Assembly (NCBI GenBank): GCA_964565405.1
Contig: CAZMEW010000003.1
Coordinates: forward strand, 13,841 to 77,840
Length of the DNA stretch: 64,000 nucleotides
Reading direction: 5' to 3'
Origin: UBA922 sp964565405
GTDB taxonomy: Bacteria > Patescibacteriota > Patescibacteriia > Magasanikbacterales > UBA922
Shown here: positions 34,113 to 42,874 of the stretch, in pieces
Numbering within the stretch: position 1 is the first letter of the stretch
Layout: every line of letters starts with the position of its first letter
The notes under the pieces: generated by a model
Databases searched by the model: none
Seen by the model: only the letters and a program-made list of their open reading frames with translations
What the model was told of the DNA's origin: nothing
Made by a program: the position numbers and the translations under genes

Positions 34113-36947
34113 TTATTGAGTTAATACTGCCCTAACTTTTATAGTATCACCTAATGAGCGTGGTGTGTAGCGGACATACGTTGTTTCATTACCCTTGTCC
34201 GTAGTATTATATGCACCCCAACTAGTGCCATTAGTTGATTTTTCCCACGTACCACTATTGGTACTCGTCGTATAATCATCTACCAGAAGTTCATTCGTGA
34301 GTGCATTATACAATCTCACTCGTAGGGTTGGTACTGTACCACCAAATGCAGTTGAAAACCGCCAGACAAATTGTTTATCTATAGCACTCGATAATCCGGC
34401 TGAAGGCTGATAATGAGAATCAGTGGTAGCAGCTGTATCATTATATATGACTACCAGACCCATAATTCGGGCAGGGACACAAAACCATCCAATCGTCGCA
34501 AACTCGAACATGAATTGAATTTGTGGTGCCCCTGAAAATCCACTCAGATCACCACTTGTGTCAACCAATGTCCATTCCCCTGTATTCGCGTCAATACCAT
34601 CTGTCCGAAAATATACACGATACGCTTCAGTATTTAATGCAAATTCACCTGATTCCAAACTATCATCATGAAACACTGCAACGTTTCGAAACTGCACACA
34701 ATCAGGAGTATGAAGTGCGGGCGTAATTACTCGCTGATTAGTGCTCGAGGCATAGGTCCAGTGAGCAGACAAAGGTAGTGCATACATTTGTGATAAGGCG
34801 GCCGTCGTACCGTGCTTAACGATATGAGCAATACCATTTTCACTCCACACAGAAGCTACTTGTGAATTAGTATTAAAATGTGGAATCGTATTACTATTCC
34901 AATCGATCACATAGGCAGAACCAGAACCAATTGTTCCAGCTGAGCTACTCAATGTAATTGAAGTTTGTGACGTATAGGCGGAAATGGTATACCATGTCGA
35001 AATCACCGTCGGGTCAGTAGAGCCAAATCCAATACGATACCCAACCATCGCACTTGTAAAGAATGTGTTCGTACCCGTTACGGTAGTTGTAGACACCGCA
35101 ACCGTACCAGAAGAAATATACGCATTTCCAAGTGACCATGCCTGATCTTGCTGTCTATCATCAAACCCCCAAATATGATCAAATTCATCACCTGAAACTT
35201 GAGGATATCGCGTCACATAATGTCTAGCACCTGCAGCACCCGTTGAAAGTACAATAAGACGATCTATATTATCCGCAATCTCAACACTACTCAATAGTGA
35301 GGTTGCAGGAAATGTACTCGCAGAACCTGGTGGAATTTCATTTCGATTATCAGAAATCCAACCCAAATTTCCAGCGAAAATTTTTGAAAGTGCCGCCCGA
35401 TAGATACGGCTTACAGTTACAAAATAGAGTGATTCTTCTCCAGCTCCTGGACCATGATCGAGAGTGCCTACGCGGCCATTGTTTGTAGCTGAAATATTTC
35501 CTGTGACCAATTGGGGCGCGGTGCAAACCACATCAGCAGAATCAATAATATATGAAGCTCCTGAGTTGATCGTTCCAGCAGATGACGTAAGCGTAATGTG
35601 AGTTGCATCAGTAAACGAAGCGATTGTATACCACGTAGTCACTGTAGAAACACTTGTCGTGTTAAAACCAATTTTCATTCCGACCATTCGAGAAGTAAAC
35701 GTGGTACCTGTTCCGGTTACCGCAGTTCCTGATACTTGGACTGTACCTGTAATATAATAAGAAATATCCATGGTCATCTTACCAGAAGAAAGACTTCCAG
35801 TAGCACGGAGATTGTATCGATATACACGAACTGTGGTCGTACTACCGTCGAGTACATATGCATAATGAAGGCCTTTGGTCACTTCTGGAGCAATAGCGAG
35901 TCCACATGGATTCTGATTTGTAACTACATTACCTGTGGTACCAGCGTCTGAGAGCCAATACACCGCCTTAATATTATCAGTCGTTGTTGCTGCCGAAATC
36001 GTGGTACCAGTTGGAACAAAATCAGAATAATTAATCCCTTTTACTATATGTAACCCACCGTTTGCAACCGTTGCATTAGTCGCAGTGATTCCGAACCGTA
36101 ATTCTTCAATTACATACGCAGAACCTGCATTTACCGTGCCAGCTGAAGTGGCGAGTGTAATCCCGGTTTCGCTTCCGATTGCAGAAATCACGTACCAACT
36201 TGAAATTTGAGTGGGGTCAGTTGACCCAAAACCAATACGGGCGCCTACCGCCACCCCCTCGTCTTGGAATAACGTACCTGTTCCAGTAACAGCAGTCCCT
36301 GATACTTGAACTGTGCCGGTAGTATGTAGATAGCGAAACGCTCGGAACCCACGAATCGTATGCGCGGTCGCTGAAGTTAAGGTTGCGATAATAAAACCTT
36401 TCCATGTATAGGCGCCCGTTGTTTTATTATATTCATACATGCAGATCTCTCGTGGCGCGACCCCGGTAGCCAGATTTTCTACCATAAATATCCAATCAAT
36501 CGTTGGGCTATAGGTTATTGCATGCGGATACATCATGGGGGTATTGTATACAATTACATACGCAGTCCCAGACACAATAGGAGTAGCGCCTATTGATGGA
36601 GATATAGTAAGAGTTGTCGCAGAACCTCTTACGGTAATTGAGTACCACGCAGTTACTTTTGCCGGGTCAGTCGACCCAAAACCGATCGACATCCCAACCA
36701 TGGATGCAGTAAAATTAGTGCTATTACCCGTTACTGCGGTGGTAGTTACAGAAACCGTTCCTGTCGTATCCACTACCTCTTGCATCGGTGTTGCAATTGT
36801 TACAGGCACTGGTCCAACAAACTTGTCTGTTGCGAGTGTTCCTGTTTTTTGCACTATTAATGTGCCCAAATTGGTTTTGGTGGGATCATACGATGCAATC
36901 GGTGTCGTACTCCCTGTGAATTTATGTTTTACCGCTCGATATGCCAT
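34113..36947 (-). CDS. Large phage-structural-like protein, paralog 1 (944 residues)
   Basis: This is the first of three paralogs, all beginning like MAYRAVKHKFTGSTTPIASYD, continuing with TKTNLGTLIVQKTG, and with no signal peptide or membrane span. It contains about four copies of a module of about 60 residues with TGTVQVSGTAVTGTGT, VGxRIGFGSTDPTQISSWY and ITLATSAGTVNAGSAYVI. I associate this module with phage virion proteins; that is memory-based. The C-terminal 200 residues (SHYQPSAGLSSAIDKQFVWR ... GNETTYVRYTPRSLGDTIKV) are shared by all three. It is probably an extended beta-rich fibre or shell protein. How it would reach the surface is unclear. It is the most diverged of the set. Confidence 0.8.
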   Translation of the reverse strand: MAYRAVKHKFTGSTTPIASYDPTKTNLGTLIVQKTGTLATDKFVGPVPVTIATPMQEVVDTTGTVSVTTTAVTGNSTNFTASMVGMSIGFGSTDPAKVTAWYSITVRGSATTLTISPSIGATPIVSGTAYVIVYNTPMMYPHAITYSPTIDWIFMVENLATGVAPREICMYEYNKTTGAYTWKGFIIATLTSATAHTIRGFRAFRYLHTTGTVQVSGTAVTGTGTLFQDEGVAVGARIGFGSTDPTQISSWYVISAIGSETGITLATSAGTVNAGSAYVIEELRFGITATNATVANGGLHIVKGINYSDFVPTGTTISAATTTDNIKAVYWLSDAGTTGNVVTNQNPCGLAIAPEVTKGLHYAYVLDGSTTTVRVYRYNLRATGSLSSGKMTMDISYYITGTVQVSGTAVTGTGTTFTSRMVGMKIGFNTTSVSTVTTWYTIASFTDATHITLTSSAGTINSGASYIIDSADVVCTAPQLVTGNISATNNGRVGTLDHGPGAGEESLYFVTVSRIYRAALSKIFAGNLGWISDNRNEIPPGSASTFPATSLLSSVEIADNIDRLIVLSTGAAGARHYVTRYPQVSGDEFDHIWGFDDRQQDQAWSLGNAYISSGTVAVSTTTVTGTNTFFTSAMVGYRIGFGSTDPTVISTWYTISAYTSQTSITLSSSAGTIGSGSAYVIDWNSNTIPHFNTNSQVASVWSENGIAHIVKHGTTAALSQMYALPLSAHWTYASSTNQRVITPALHTPDCVQFRNVAVFHDDSLESGEFALNTEAYRVYFRTDGIDANTGEWTLVDTSGDLSGFSGAPQIQFMFEFATIGWFCVPARIMGLVVIYNDTAATTDSHYQPSAGLSSAIDKQFVWRFSTAFGGTVPTLRVRLYNALTNELLVDDYTTSTNSGTWEKSTNGTSWGAYNTTDKGNETTYVRYTPRSLGDTIKVRAVLTQ

Positions 36948-36950
36948 ATC

Positions 36951-39377
36951 TCAATAATCTTGGGTGAGTAATGCGCGCACCGCAATACTCCCTAGCGCTG
37001 AATCAGGCGTGTAGCGAATATAGGTAGTTTCATTCGTCTTATCAGTATCATTATAGCTAGTCCAATTATCACCCCCATCGATTGATTTTTCCCAGGTACC
37101 ATTAGTAGGGGTGTCGGTGGTGTCTGTAAAAATGGAAGAATCTGTTGCTGCATCAAACAATTCGATTTTGAGTATGGGCACTGTTCCACCAAACTCGTGA
37201 CAAAATCTCCATACAAACTGTTCATTAGTAATACTTGATAACCCAGTTGATAATTGATAATGAGAATCAGTTGAACTATCCTCATACGTAACGTATATTT
37301 TCATTATTCTCGATGGTATACAGAGAGACCCAATCGTAAAAAATTCAAACATAAACTGAATAGCGTTTGCCTGACTCGCACCAGACAAATCTCCATCTGC
37401 CCCAACCAGCACCCACGAACTGGTAGCATCATCACCAATATTAGCTGTCCGATAATACACTCTATACGTTTCTGGAGAAAGACCTAGTTCATCCGTGCCT
37501 ACATAATGATCGTCGCAGACTAATACTTGATCAAATTTCACACAGCCAGGAGTAGATATTGAGGGTGTAATAACTCTTTGACTCGCAGTGGCTGCATAAG
37601 TCCAGTGGGCGCCAAATGGCAGAGCGTACATTTGATTAAATGTCACGCCAGCGCTGTGCTTGATAATATGAACGATACCTCCACTTGAATCAGTAGATAC
37701 CAGTGTTGATGCTGTATTGAAGTGGATGGCGCTCGAAAAAGCTAGTGACTGACCCTGTTGCTTATCATCAACACCAAATATATGGTCAAAGGGTGTAGTG
37801 TCTGTCACCGGATATTGCGTAATATACTGTCTGAGTGGGTTACTTGCTGTGTAGGTCGTAACTATAAATCGATCAATCGTACTTATATACTCAATGTTGG
37901 TCATGGTTCCAGATGCAGCAAAGGTAGTAATACCTCCAGGAGGAATTTCTTGTCGAGCATCACTCGCAACAGCAAACGGAGTATTACCTGCGGTAATTGC
38001 TGAAACCGCTGCACAATACAGACGAGTAGTGGTTACAAAATAAAGATACGGCGAACCAGAACCAGGCCCGTGTGATGCAGTTGCAAGATCCAAATTATTA
38101 GCTGCCTGGTTTGGTATTGTACCAGTGAGCGCTTGCGTACCTGTAATTACTATATTACCGCCAGCAAGAGTCATTTTTCCCGCAGCGACAGTATCATTTG
38201 CTCGTAAATTGTACTTATATATAATAGCGTTACTCGTATTAGTACCATTCAATACATACGCAGTATGCGTCTGTTTATTTGTCTCCACATCCACTGCCAA
38301 ACCATTAGCAGTAGTATTGGTAACTGTTCCCGCATCTGCCAACCAATAAGCCCCTCTTTCATTTTTATTGTTACTTGCAATTGCGGGGAACGTAGTGCCT
38401 GCGGTAGTAAAATCATGATACCCCGCACCTTTGAGTAGAAAAAGTCCACCCAAAGCAGCAGTAGTACTATTGGAAATAGCAAGGGCGAATCGTAATTCCT
38501 CAATCACATATGCTGTGCCAGACGGAATAACACCTGGCGATGTAGTGAGACCAAGTGAGGTGTCGCTCGCTATCTGACCAATGTGGTACCACTGGGTAAT
38601 CTGAGTGGGATCAGTAGAGCCAAAGCCAATGCGTGGACCAAGACCTCCAGCTACAGCTGTTGCACCAGTGCCCGCAGCAATACCATCAGTTACAAAAAGA
38701 GTATTTGTCCCAGTCACCGTACAATCAGCGATCACAAAAGAGGTTCCAGCTGCATATGCACTCGACGCACCCAGAATATTCATCGTAGAAGTGGTTGCAT
38801 ATGAGATGATAGGGTACCAACAATTGATTTGGGCGACATTGGTACTCCCAAATCCGATCATTTTCCCTACGTATGTTGCGAGAAAACCTGTTGCTGAGTG
38901 TGTTACGAGACCAGCTACCGTTACTGTTACGGTACCAGTAGAATACACAGATGATGGTGCTGCAACAGCAACGGTTCCCGTGGTATGGAGATAACGGAGA
39001 GCGCGGAAACCACGATTGACAGTTGTCCCTGCACCAGTGACAGTCATTGTAATAAATCCTTTCCAATTGTAAGTTGCAAGAGATTTATTATATTCATAGA
39101 GAAAAATACGTCTTGTTGTCGCAGCTGCACTCTCAACTAAAAATACCCAGTCAATCGTTGAAGAATAACTAATTACACTGGGAAATACCATCGAAACAGC
39201 CGTTGATTCTTCCATAGGACGAGCAACAGCGACTGGTAGAGGCCCCACAAAATTATCTTCCGGATTTTCGCCACTCTTCTGTATCATCAATGTACCCAAA
39301 TTGGTTTTGGTGGAATCATAGGAAGCAATTGGTGTTGTTGCCCCATTAAATATATGTTCAACTGCACGTAGAGTCAT
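36951..39377 (-). CDS. Large phage-structural-like protein, paralog 2 (808 residues)
   Basis: This paralog starts MTLRAVEHIFNGATTPIASYD and shares long blocks with the next upstream gene, including 385 identical bases (38491-38875). It has the FGSTDPTQITQWYHIG module and the conserved C-terminal domain (DSHYQLSTGLSSITNEQFVW ... NETTYIRYTP). No signal peptide. It ends QDY. It is three bases from each neighbour, so the three paralogs are almost certainly co-translated. Function unknown; a structural surface or virion-like role is inferred from composition and operon. Confidence 0.8.
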   Translation of the reverse strand: MTLRAVEHIFNGATTPIASYDSTKTNLGTLMIQKSGENPEDNFVGPLPVAVARPMEESTAVSMVFPSVISYSSTIDWVFLVESAAATTRRIFLYEYNKSLATYNWKGFITMTVTGAGTTVNRGFRALRYLHTTGTVAVAAPSSVYSTGTVTVTVAGLVTHSATGFLATYVGKMIGFGSTNVAQINCWYPIISYATTSTMNILGASSAYAAGTSFVIADCTVTGTNTLFVTDGIAAGTGATAVAGGLGPRIGFGSTDPTQITQWYHIGQIASDTSLGLTTSPGVIPSGTAYVIEELRFALAISNSTTAALGGLFLLKGAGYHDFTTAGTTFPAIASNNKNERGAYWLADAGTVTNTTANGLAVDVETNKQTHTAYVLNGTNTSNAIIYKYNLRANDTVAAGKMTLAGGNIVITGTQALTGTIPNQAANNLDLATASHGPGSGSPYLYFVTTTRLYCAAVSAITAGNTPFAVASDARQEIPPGGITTFAASGTMTNIEYISTIDRFIVTTYTASNPLRQYITQYPVTDTTPFDHIFGVDDKQQGQSLAFSSAIHFNTASTLVSTDSSGGIVHIIKHSAGVTFNQMYALPFGAHWTYAATASQRVITPSISTPGCVKFDQVLVCDDHYVGTDELGLSPETYRVYYRTANIGDDATSSWVLVGADGDLSGASQANAIQFMFEFFTIGSLCIPSRIMKIYVTYEDSSTDSHYQLSTGLSSITNEQFVWRFCHEFGGTVPILKIELFDAATDSSIFTDTTDTPTNGTWEKSIDGGDNWTSYNDTDKTNETTYIRYTPDSALGSIAVRALLTQDY
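38491..38875 (-). repeat. 385-bp identical block shared by paralogs 2 and 3 (copy in paralog 2)
   Basis: By eye the block is identical to 41146-41530. A second identical block of 116 bases near the gene starts pairs 39205-39320 with 41857-41972. Sequence between the blocks is diverged. Confidence 0.9.
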
Positions 39378-39380
39378 ATC

Positions 39381-42029
39381 CTAATCTTGTGTCAGTAGTG
39401 CTCTAACTTTAATATTATCTGGCAGTGTGTCAGGTGTAAAGCGAATATAGGTAGTTTCATTCCCCTTATCAGACGAATTGTACGCTGCCCAATTACTTCC
39501 ATCATCGGTTGTTTTTTCCCAGGTTCCCGCTTGTGTTACCGAATCATCATCAACCAATAACCCGCCAGATATGGCATCGTACAATCGTATACGAAGTGTC
39601 GGAACCGTTGAACCAAAAGCAGTTGAGAACCTCCACGCAAACTGTTTGCTTGCTTCTACTGTCTTTCCGCTTGATGGCTGATAGTGAGAATCAGTTGAAA
39701 AATCATTATACAACACCGCAAGAGACATAATTCGCCCCGGAACACATAGTAAACTAATTGTAGTGAACTCGAACATGAACTGAATACTTGTTGAAGGAGA
39801 CAACCCCGACAAATCCCCGTCTTCTGGTAGTTGGGTCCACGAACCCGTATTATCGCTGATTCCACTTGTACGGTAGAAAGAAAAAATCGAGGCAGTGGGA
39901 ATTCGAAATTCCTCACTACCCAAATGATCAACAACAGAAGTTAACATCCGTCGAAATGAACTACAGTCTGGTGTAAACAGCTCCGGTGTAATCACTCTTT
40001 GATTAGTCGACTCAGCGTACGACCAATGTGCGCTCAACGGCAATGCATACATCTGACACAGTGCTGCTGTCGCCCCATGTTTTACAATATGAGCAATACC
40101 ATTTTCACTCCATATTGAGGTCACTTGTGAAGCTGTGTTGAAATGAATTGGTGCGTTGGGATCTGCCAGAGACTGGTCTTGTTGTTTGTCATCAAGACCA
40201 AAGAATCTGCTGAACTGATCTCCGGCAACTTGTGGATATTTGGTAACATAATGCTTAAAAGCTGTAGCGCCAGTCGTCAATACAATAAGTCGATCAATCG
40301 CATCTGCAATTTCGATAACATTGAGTGCGTTAGTCAATGGAAATGTTGATACACTACCCGGAGGAATTTCTGGACGATTCTCAGAAATCCAACCTAGGTT
40401 TCCAGCAAAGATTTTTGAAAGTGCGGCTCGATAGATACGTGTTGCAGTTACAAAATAGAGTGATTCTTCTCCAGCTCCAGGACCATGATTGAGAGTACCT
40501 ACACGACCATTATTGACACCCACGACTGTACCTGCAACCAGCTGAGGAGCAGTAGAAATCACATCAGCGGAATCAATAATAAACGATAGTCCTGAACCTA
40601 GAGATCCCGCTGAGGCAGACAATTCAATCACGCTCGTAGATGTAAAAGATGCAATCGTGTACCAGGTCGTAACCGTAGCCGGACTCGTTGTACTGAAAGC
40701 AATTTTCATACCCACCATAGTAGCAGTGAAGGCAGTACCCGAATTAGTAACTGTAGTACCAGAGACCGTAACAGTAGTAGAGCTAGAAGTAGAAGTAGTG
40801 TACGCAATCGTCATGAGCATTTTACCAGACGTAATAGTACCCGTTGCCCTCAAATTATACCGAAACACACGCATGTAGGTAGAACCCACCCCATCAAGGA
40901 CATACGCATAATGCAGACCTTTGTTTATTTCTGAAGCAATCGCAAGACCACACGCCGCTTGGTTAGTAACCACATTACCTGTTGTACCAGCGTCTGACAG
41001 CCAGTACACGCCTCTCTGATTATCAACAGATGTCGCAATTGAAGGAAACGTAGAACCAGCAGTAGTGAAATCGTGGAATCCAGCACCCTTAAGCAAATAC
41101 AATCCGCCATTTGCAACCGTAGTGTTTGTCAATGTAAGGGCAAACCGTAATTCCTCAATCACATATGCTGTGCCAGACGGAATAACACCTGGCGATGTAG
41201 TGAGACCAAGTGAGGTGTCGCTCGCTATCTGACCAATGTGGTACCACTGGGTAATCTGAGTGGGATCAGTAGAGCCAAAGCCAATGCGTGGACCAAGACC
41301 TCCAGCTACAGCTGTTGCACCAGTGCCCGCAGCAATACCATCAGTTACAAAAAGAGTATTTGTCCCAGTCACCGTACAATCAGCGATCACAAAAGAGGTT
41401 CCAGCTGCATATGCACTCGACGCACCCAGAATATTCATCGTAGAAGTGGTTGCATATGAGATGATAGGGTACCAACAATTGATTTGGGCGACATTGGTAC
41501 TCCCAAATCCGATCATTTTCCCTACGTATGACGCCGAGAAACCTGTTGCTGAGTGTGTTACCAGTCCTGCAGTTGATACGGTTACCGTACCCGTCGAATA
41601 CACGGATGAAGGTGCTGCTACAGCGACGGTTCCTGTGGTATGGAGATAACGAAGAGCGCGGAAACCACGATTGACATTGGTTGCTGTTGGTGTAGTCATC
41701 GTTATAAATCCCTTCCAATTATATGTTCCCAAAGATTTATTATACTCATAGAGGAAAATACGTTTAGTCGCTGTAACCGCATTTTCTAACAAAAATACCC
41801 AATCTATCGTTGAACTATACGTGATAGCATGAGGAAAAACCATTGCAACACCAGTCGATTCTTCCATAGGACGAGCAACAGCGACTGGTAGAGGCCCCAC
41901 AAAATTATCTTCCGGATTTTCGCCACTCTTCTGTATCATCAATGTACCCAAATTGGTTTTGGTGGAATCATACGATGCAATAGGTGTCGTACTACCGTTA
42001 AATATATGTTCAACAGCTCGTAGAGTCAT
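39381..42029 (-). CDS. Large phage-structural-like protein, paralog 3 (882 residues)
   Basis: Paralog starting MTLRAVEHIFNGSTTPIASYD. It combines N-terminal blocks shared with paralog 2 (nearly identical over the first 60 residues and the 385-bp block) with middle blocks closer to paralog 1, such as SADVISTAPQLVAGTVVG, NHGPGAGEESLYFVTATRIY and RAALSKIFAGNLGWISENR. It thus looks like a mosaic of its neighbours. No signal peptide or membrane span. The conserved C-terminal domain is present (SSGKTVEASKQFAWRFSTAF). It lies four bases after the Tat-signal protein gene. Confidence 0.8.
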   Translation of the reverse strand: MTLRAVEHIFNGSTTPIASYDSTKTNLGTLMIQKSGENPEDNFVGPLPVAVARPMEESTGVAMVFPHAITYSSTIDWVFLLENAVTATKRIFLYEYNKSLGTYNWKGFITMTTPTATNVNRGFRALRYLHTTGTVAVAAPSSVYSTGTVTVSTAGLVTHSATGFSASYVGKMIGFGSTNVAQINCWYPIISYATTSTMNILGASSAYAAGTSFVIADCTVTGTNTLFVTDGIAAGTGATAVAGGLGPRIGFGSTDPTQITQWYHIGQIASDTSLGLTTSPGVIPSGTAYVIEELRFALTLTNTTVANGGLYLLKGAGFHDFTTAGSTFPSIATSVDNQRGVYWLSDAGTTGNVVTNQAACGLAIASEINKGLHYAYVLDGVGSTYMRVFRYNLRATGTITSGKMLMTIAYTTSTSSSTTVTVSGTTVTNSGTAFTATMVGMKIAFSTTSPATVTTWYTIASFTSTSVIELSASAGSLGSGLSFIIDSADVISTAPQLVAGTVVGVNNGRVGTLNHGPGAGEESLYFVTATRIYRAALSKIFAGNLGWISENRPEIPPGSVSTFPLTNALNVIEIADAIDRLIVLTTGATAFKHYVTKYPQVAGDQFSRFFGLDDKQQDQSLADPNAPIHFNTASQVTSIWSENGIAHIVKHGATAALCQMYALPLSAHWSYAESTNQRVITPELFTPDCSSFRRMLTSVVDHLGSEEFRIPTASIFSFYRTSGISDNTGSWTQLPEDGDLSGLSPSTSIQFMFEFTTISLLCVPGRIMSLAVLYNDFSTDSHYQPSSGKTVEASKQFAWRFSTAFGSTVPTLRIRLYDAISGGLLVDDDSVTQAGTWEKTTDDGSNWAAYNSSDKGNETTYIRFTPDTLPDNIKVRALLTQD
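41146..41530 (-). repeat. 385-bp identical block shared by paralogs 2 and 3 (copy in paralog 3)
   Basis: Identical to 38491-38875 at an offset of 2655 bases. Flanks diverge sharply on both sides. Confidence 0.9.
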
Positions 42030-42033
42030 AGAC

Positions 42034-42654
42034 TTATACTTCTAAATAATCCACATTAATCTGAACTGTGGTTGTCCCAGATATAACGCAATATAATACT
42101 TCATCTACCCCACCCTCAACGTAGTTTGGATGATTATTTGATCCATATAATCCACCCGTTTTGGGTGATACATACTTTTCATAGTCAGTGCCGCCCGCAG
42201 TAAATCGAAAAGAAATTGATGTCGCATCCGCAGTCAGAGAAAATCTGGTTGCATATACACGAATTTTTTTTCCTGATGCTGGAGTGCGCACGTTTCCTGA
42301 TGATGAAAGGCTGGTAGAGAGCTTGGTAACCCCCAATCCAGTGCTTAATGCTTGCAGACTTTCTTCTGTCGCAGGATTAATTCTCGCATTTGATGCATCT
42401 TTCAAACCAACAGTATTTGATGCGGGTGTACTCCCAAACACATATGCATCAGCTTTTTTGGGAAAAATAAGTGACCCTACAAAACCCAAACCGGCCACCC
42501 CTAATAATTTTAGGAATAGCCTTTTTTTTGTATTTTCCTGATTAATTGAGTGGTCTTGTAGAGAAGAAATCGATTCGTTTTCTGCCTGTTCTTTTTTTAC
42601 TACCAGACTCTCTATTTTTTCAGGACTGACAGTAGAGTGTTTTTTTCTAAACAT
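42034..42654 (-). CDS. Putative Tat-exported protein with phage-structural-like body (206 residues)
   Basis: This is the first gene of the operon. A polar n-region of about 48 residues leads to KKRLFLK (43-49), a KR variant of the (S/T)RRxFLK Tat motif. Then come a mildly hydrophobic h-region (LLGVAGLGFVGSLIF), a c-region with two lysines (PKK, a Sec-avoidance trait) and an AxA site (A68-D-A70). The mature part has LKDASNARINPATEESLQAL, a pattern I associate with phage virion proteins, and a beta-rich domain ending TTVQINVDYLEV. TatC and TatA follow six genes downstream. It may be released or may stay anchored if uncleaved. Function unknown. Confidence 0.8.
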   Translation of the reverse strand: MFRKKHSTVSPEKIESLVVKKEQAENESISSLQDHSINQENTKKRLFLKLLGVAGLGFVGSLIFPKKADAYVFGSTPASNTVGLKDASNARINPATEESLQALSTGLGVTKLSTSLSSSGNVRTPASGKKIRVYATRFSLTADATSISFRFTAGGTDYEKYVSPKTGGLYGSNNHPNYVEGGVDEVLYCVISGTTTVQINVDYLEV

Positions 42655-42704
42655 ATCTACCGTTCCTTTATATTTTCTCTCTTTTCATAGAAAGATTTGT
42701 GTAT

Positions 42705-42733
42705 AGTGTATCAAATTTTAAAAATCACTACAA
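42705..42733 (-). promoter_or_regulatory. Promoter at the head of the 25889-42654 operon
   Basis: The minus strand has TTGTAG (42733-42728), a 17-base spacer and TACACT (42710-42705), about 50 bases before the first ATG. A Shine-Dalgarno AAAGGA precedes the ATG. Confidence 0.65.
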
Positions 42734-42774
42734 ACAAATCATACACTACTATTCACAACAACAAAGCAGACTAA

Positions 42775-42803
42775 TTGTCACCGCTTGACAAATCATGTAC
42801 ACT
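42775..42803 (+). promoter_or_regulatory. Promoter of the peptidoglycan-binding protein gene
   Basis: TTGTCA (42775-42780), a 17-base spacer and TACACT (42798-42803) lie about 71 bases before the ATG at 42875. It is back-to-back with the operon promoter. Confidence 0.65.
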
Positions 42804-42874
42804 ATCTCCAGCTTGCTTTATTAATTTTCATCCTGATACCTTTGCATAATTTATCAACATTATGCATGTGATAT

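Noticed and set aside
34113..42654. A complete prophage
   Set aside because: Only fibre- or virion-like domains are seen; there is no integrase, terminase, portal, capsid or lysis gene, and the genes share an operon with tatAC and cohesin-like proteins.
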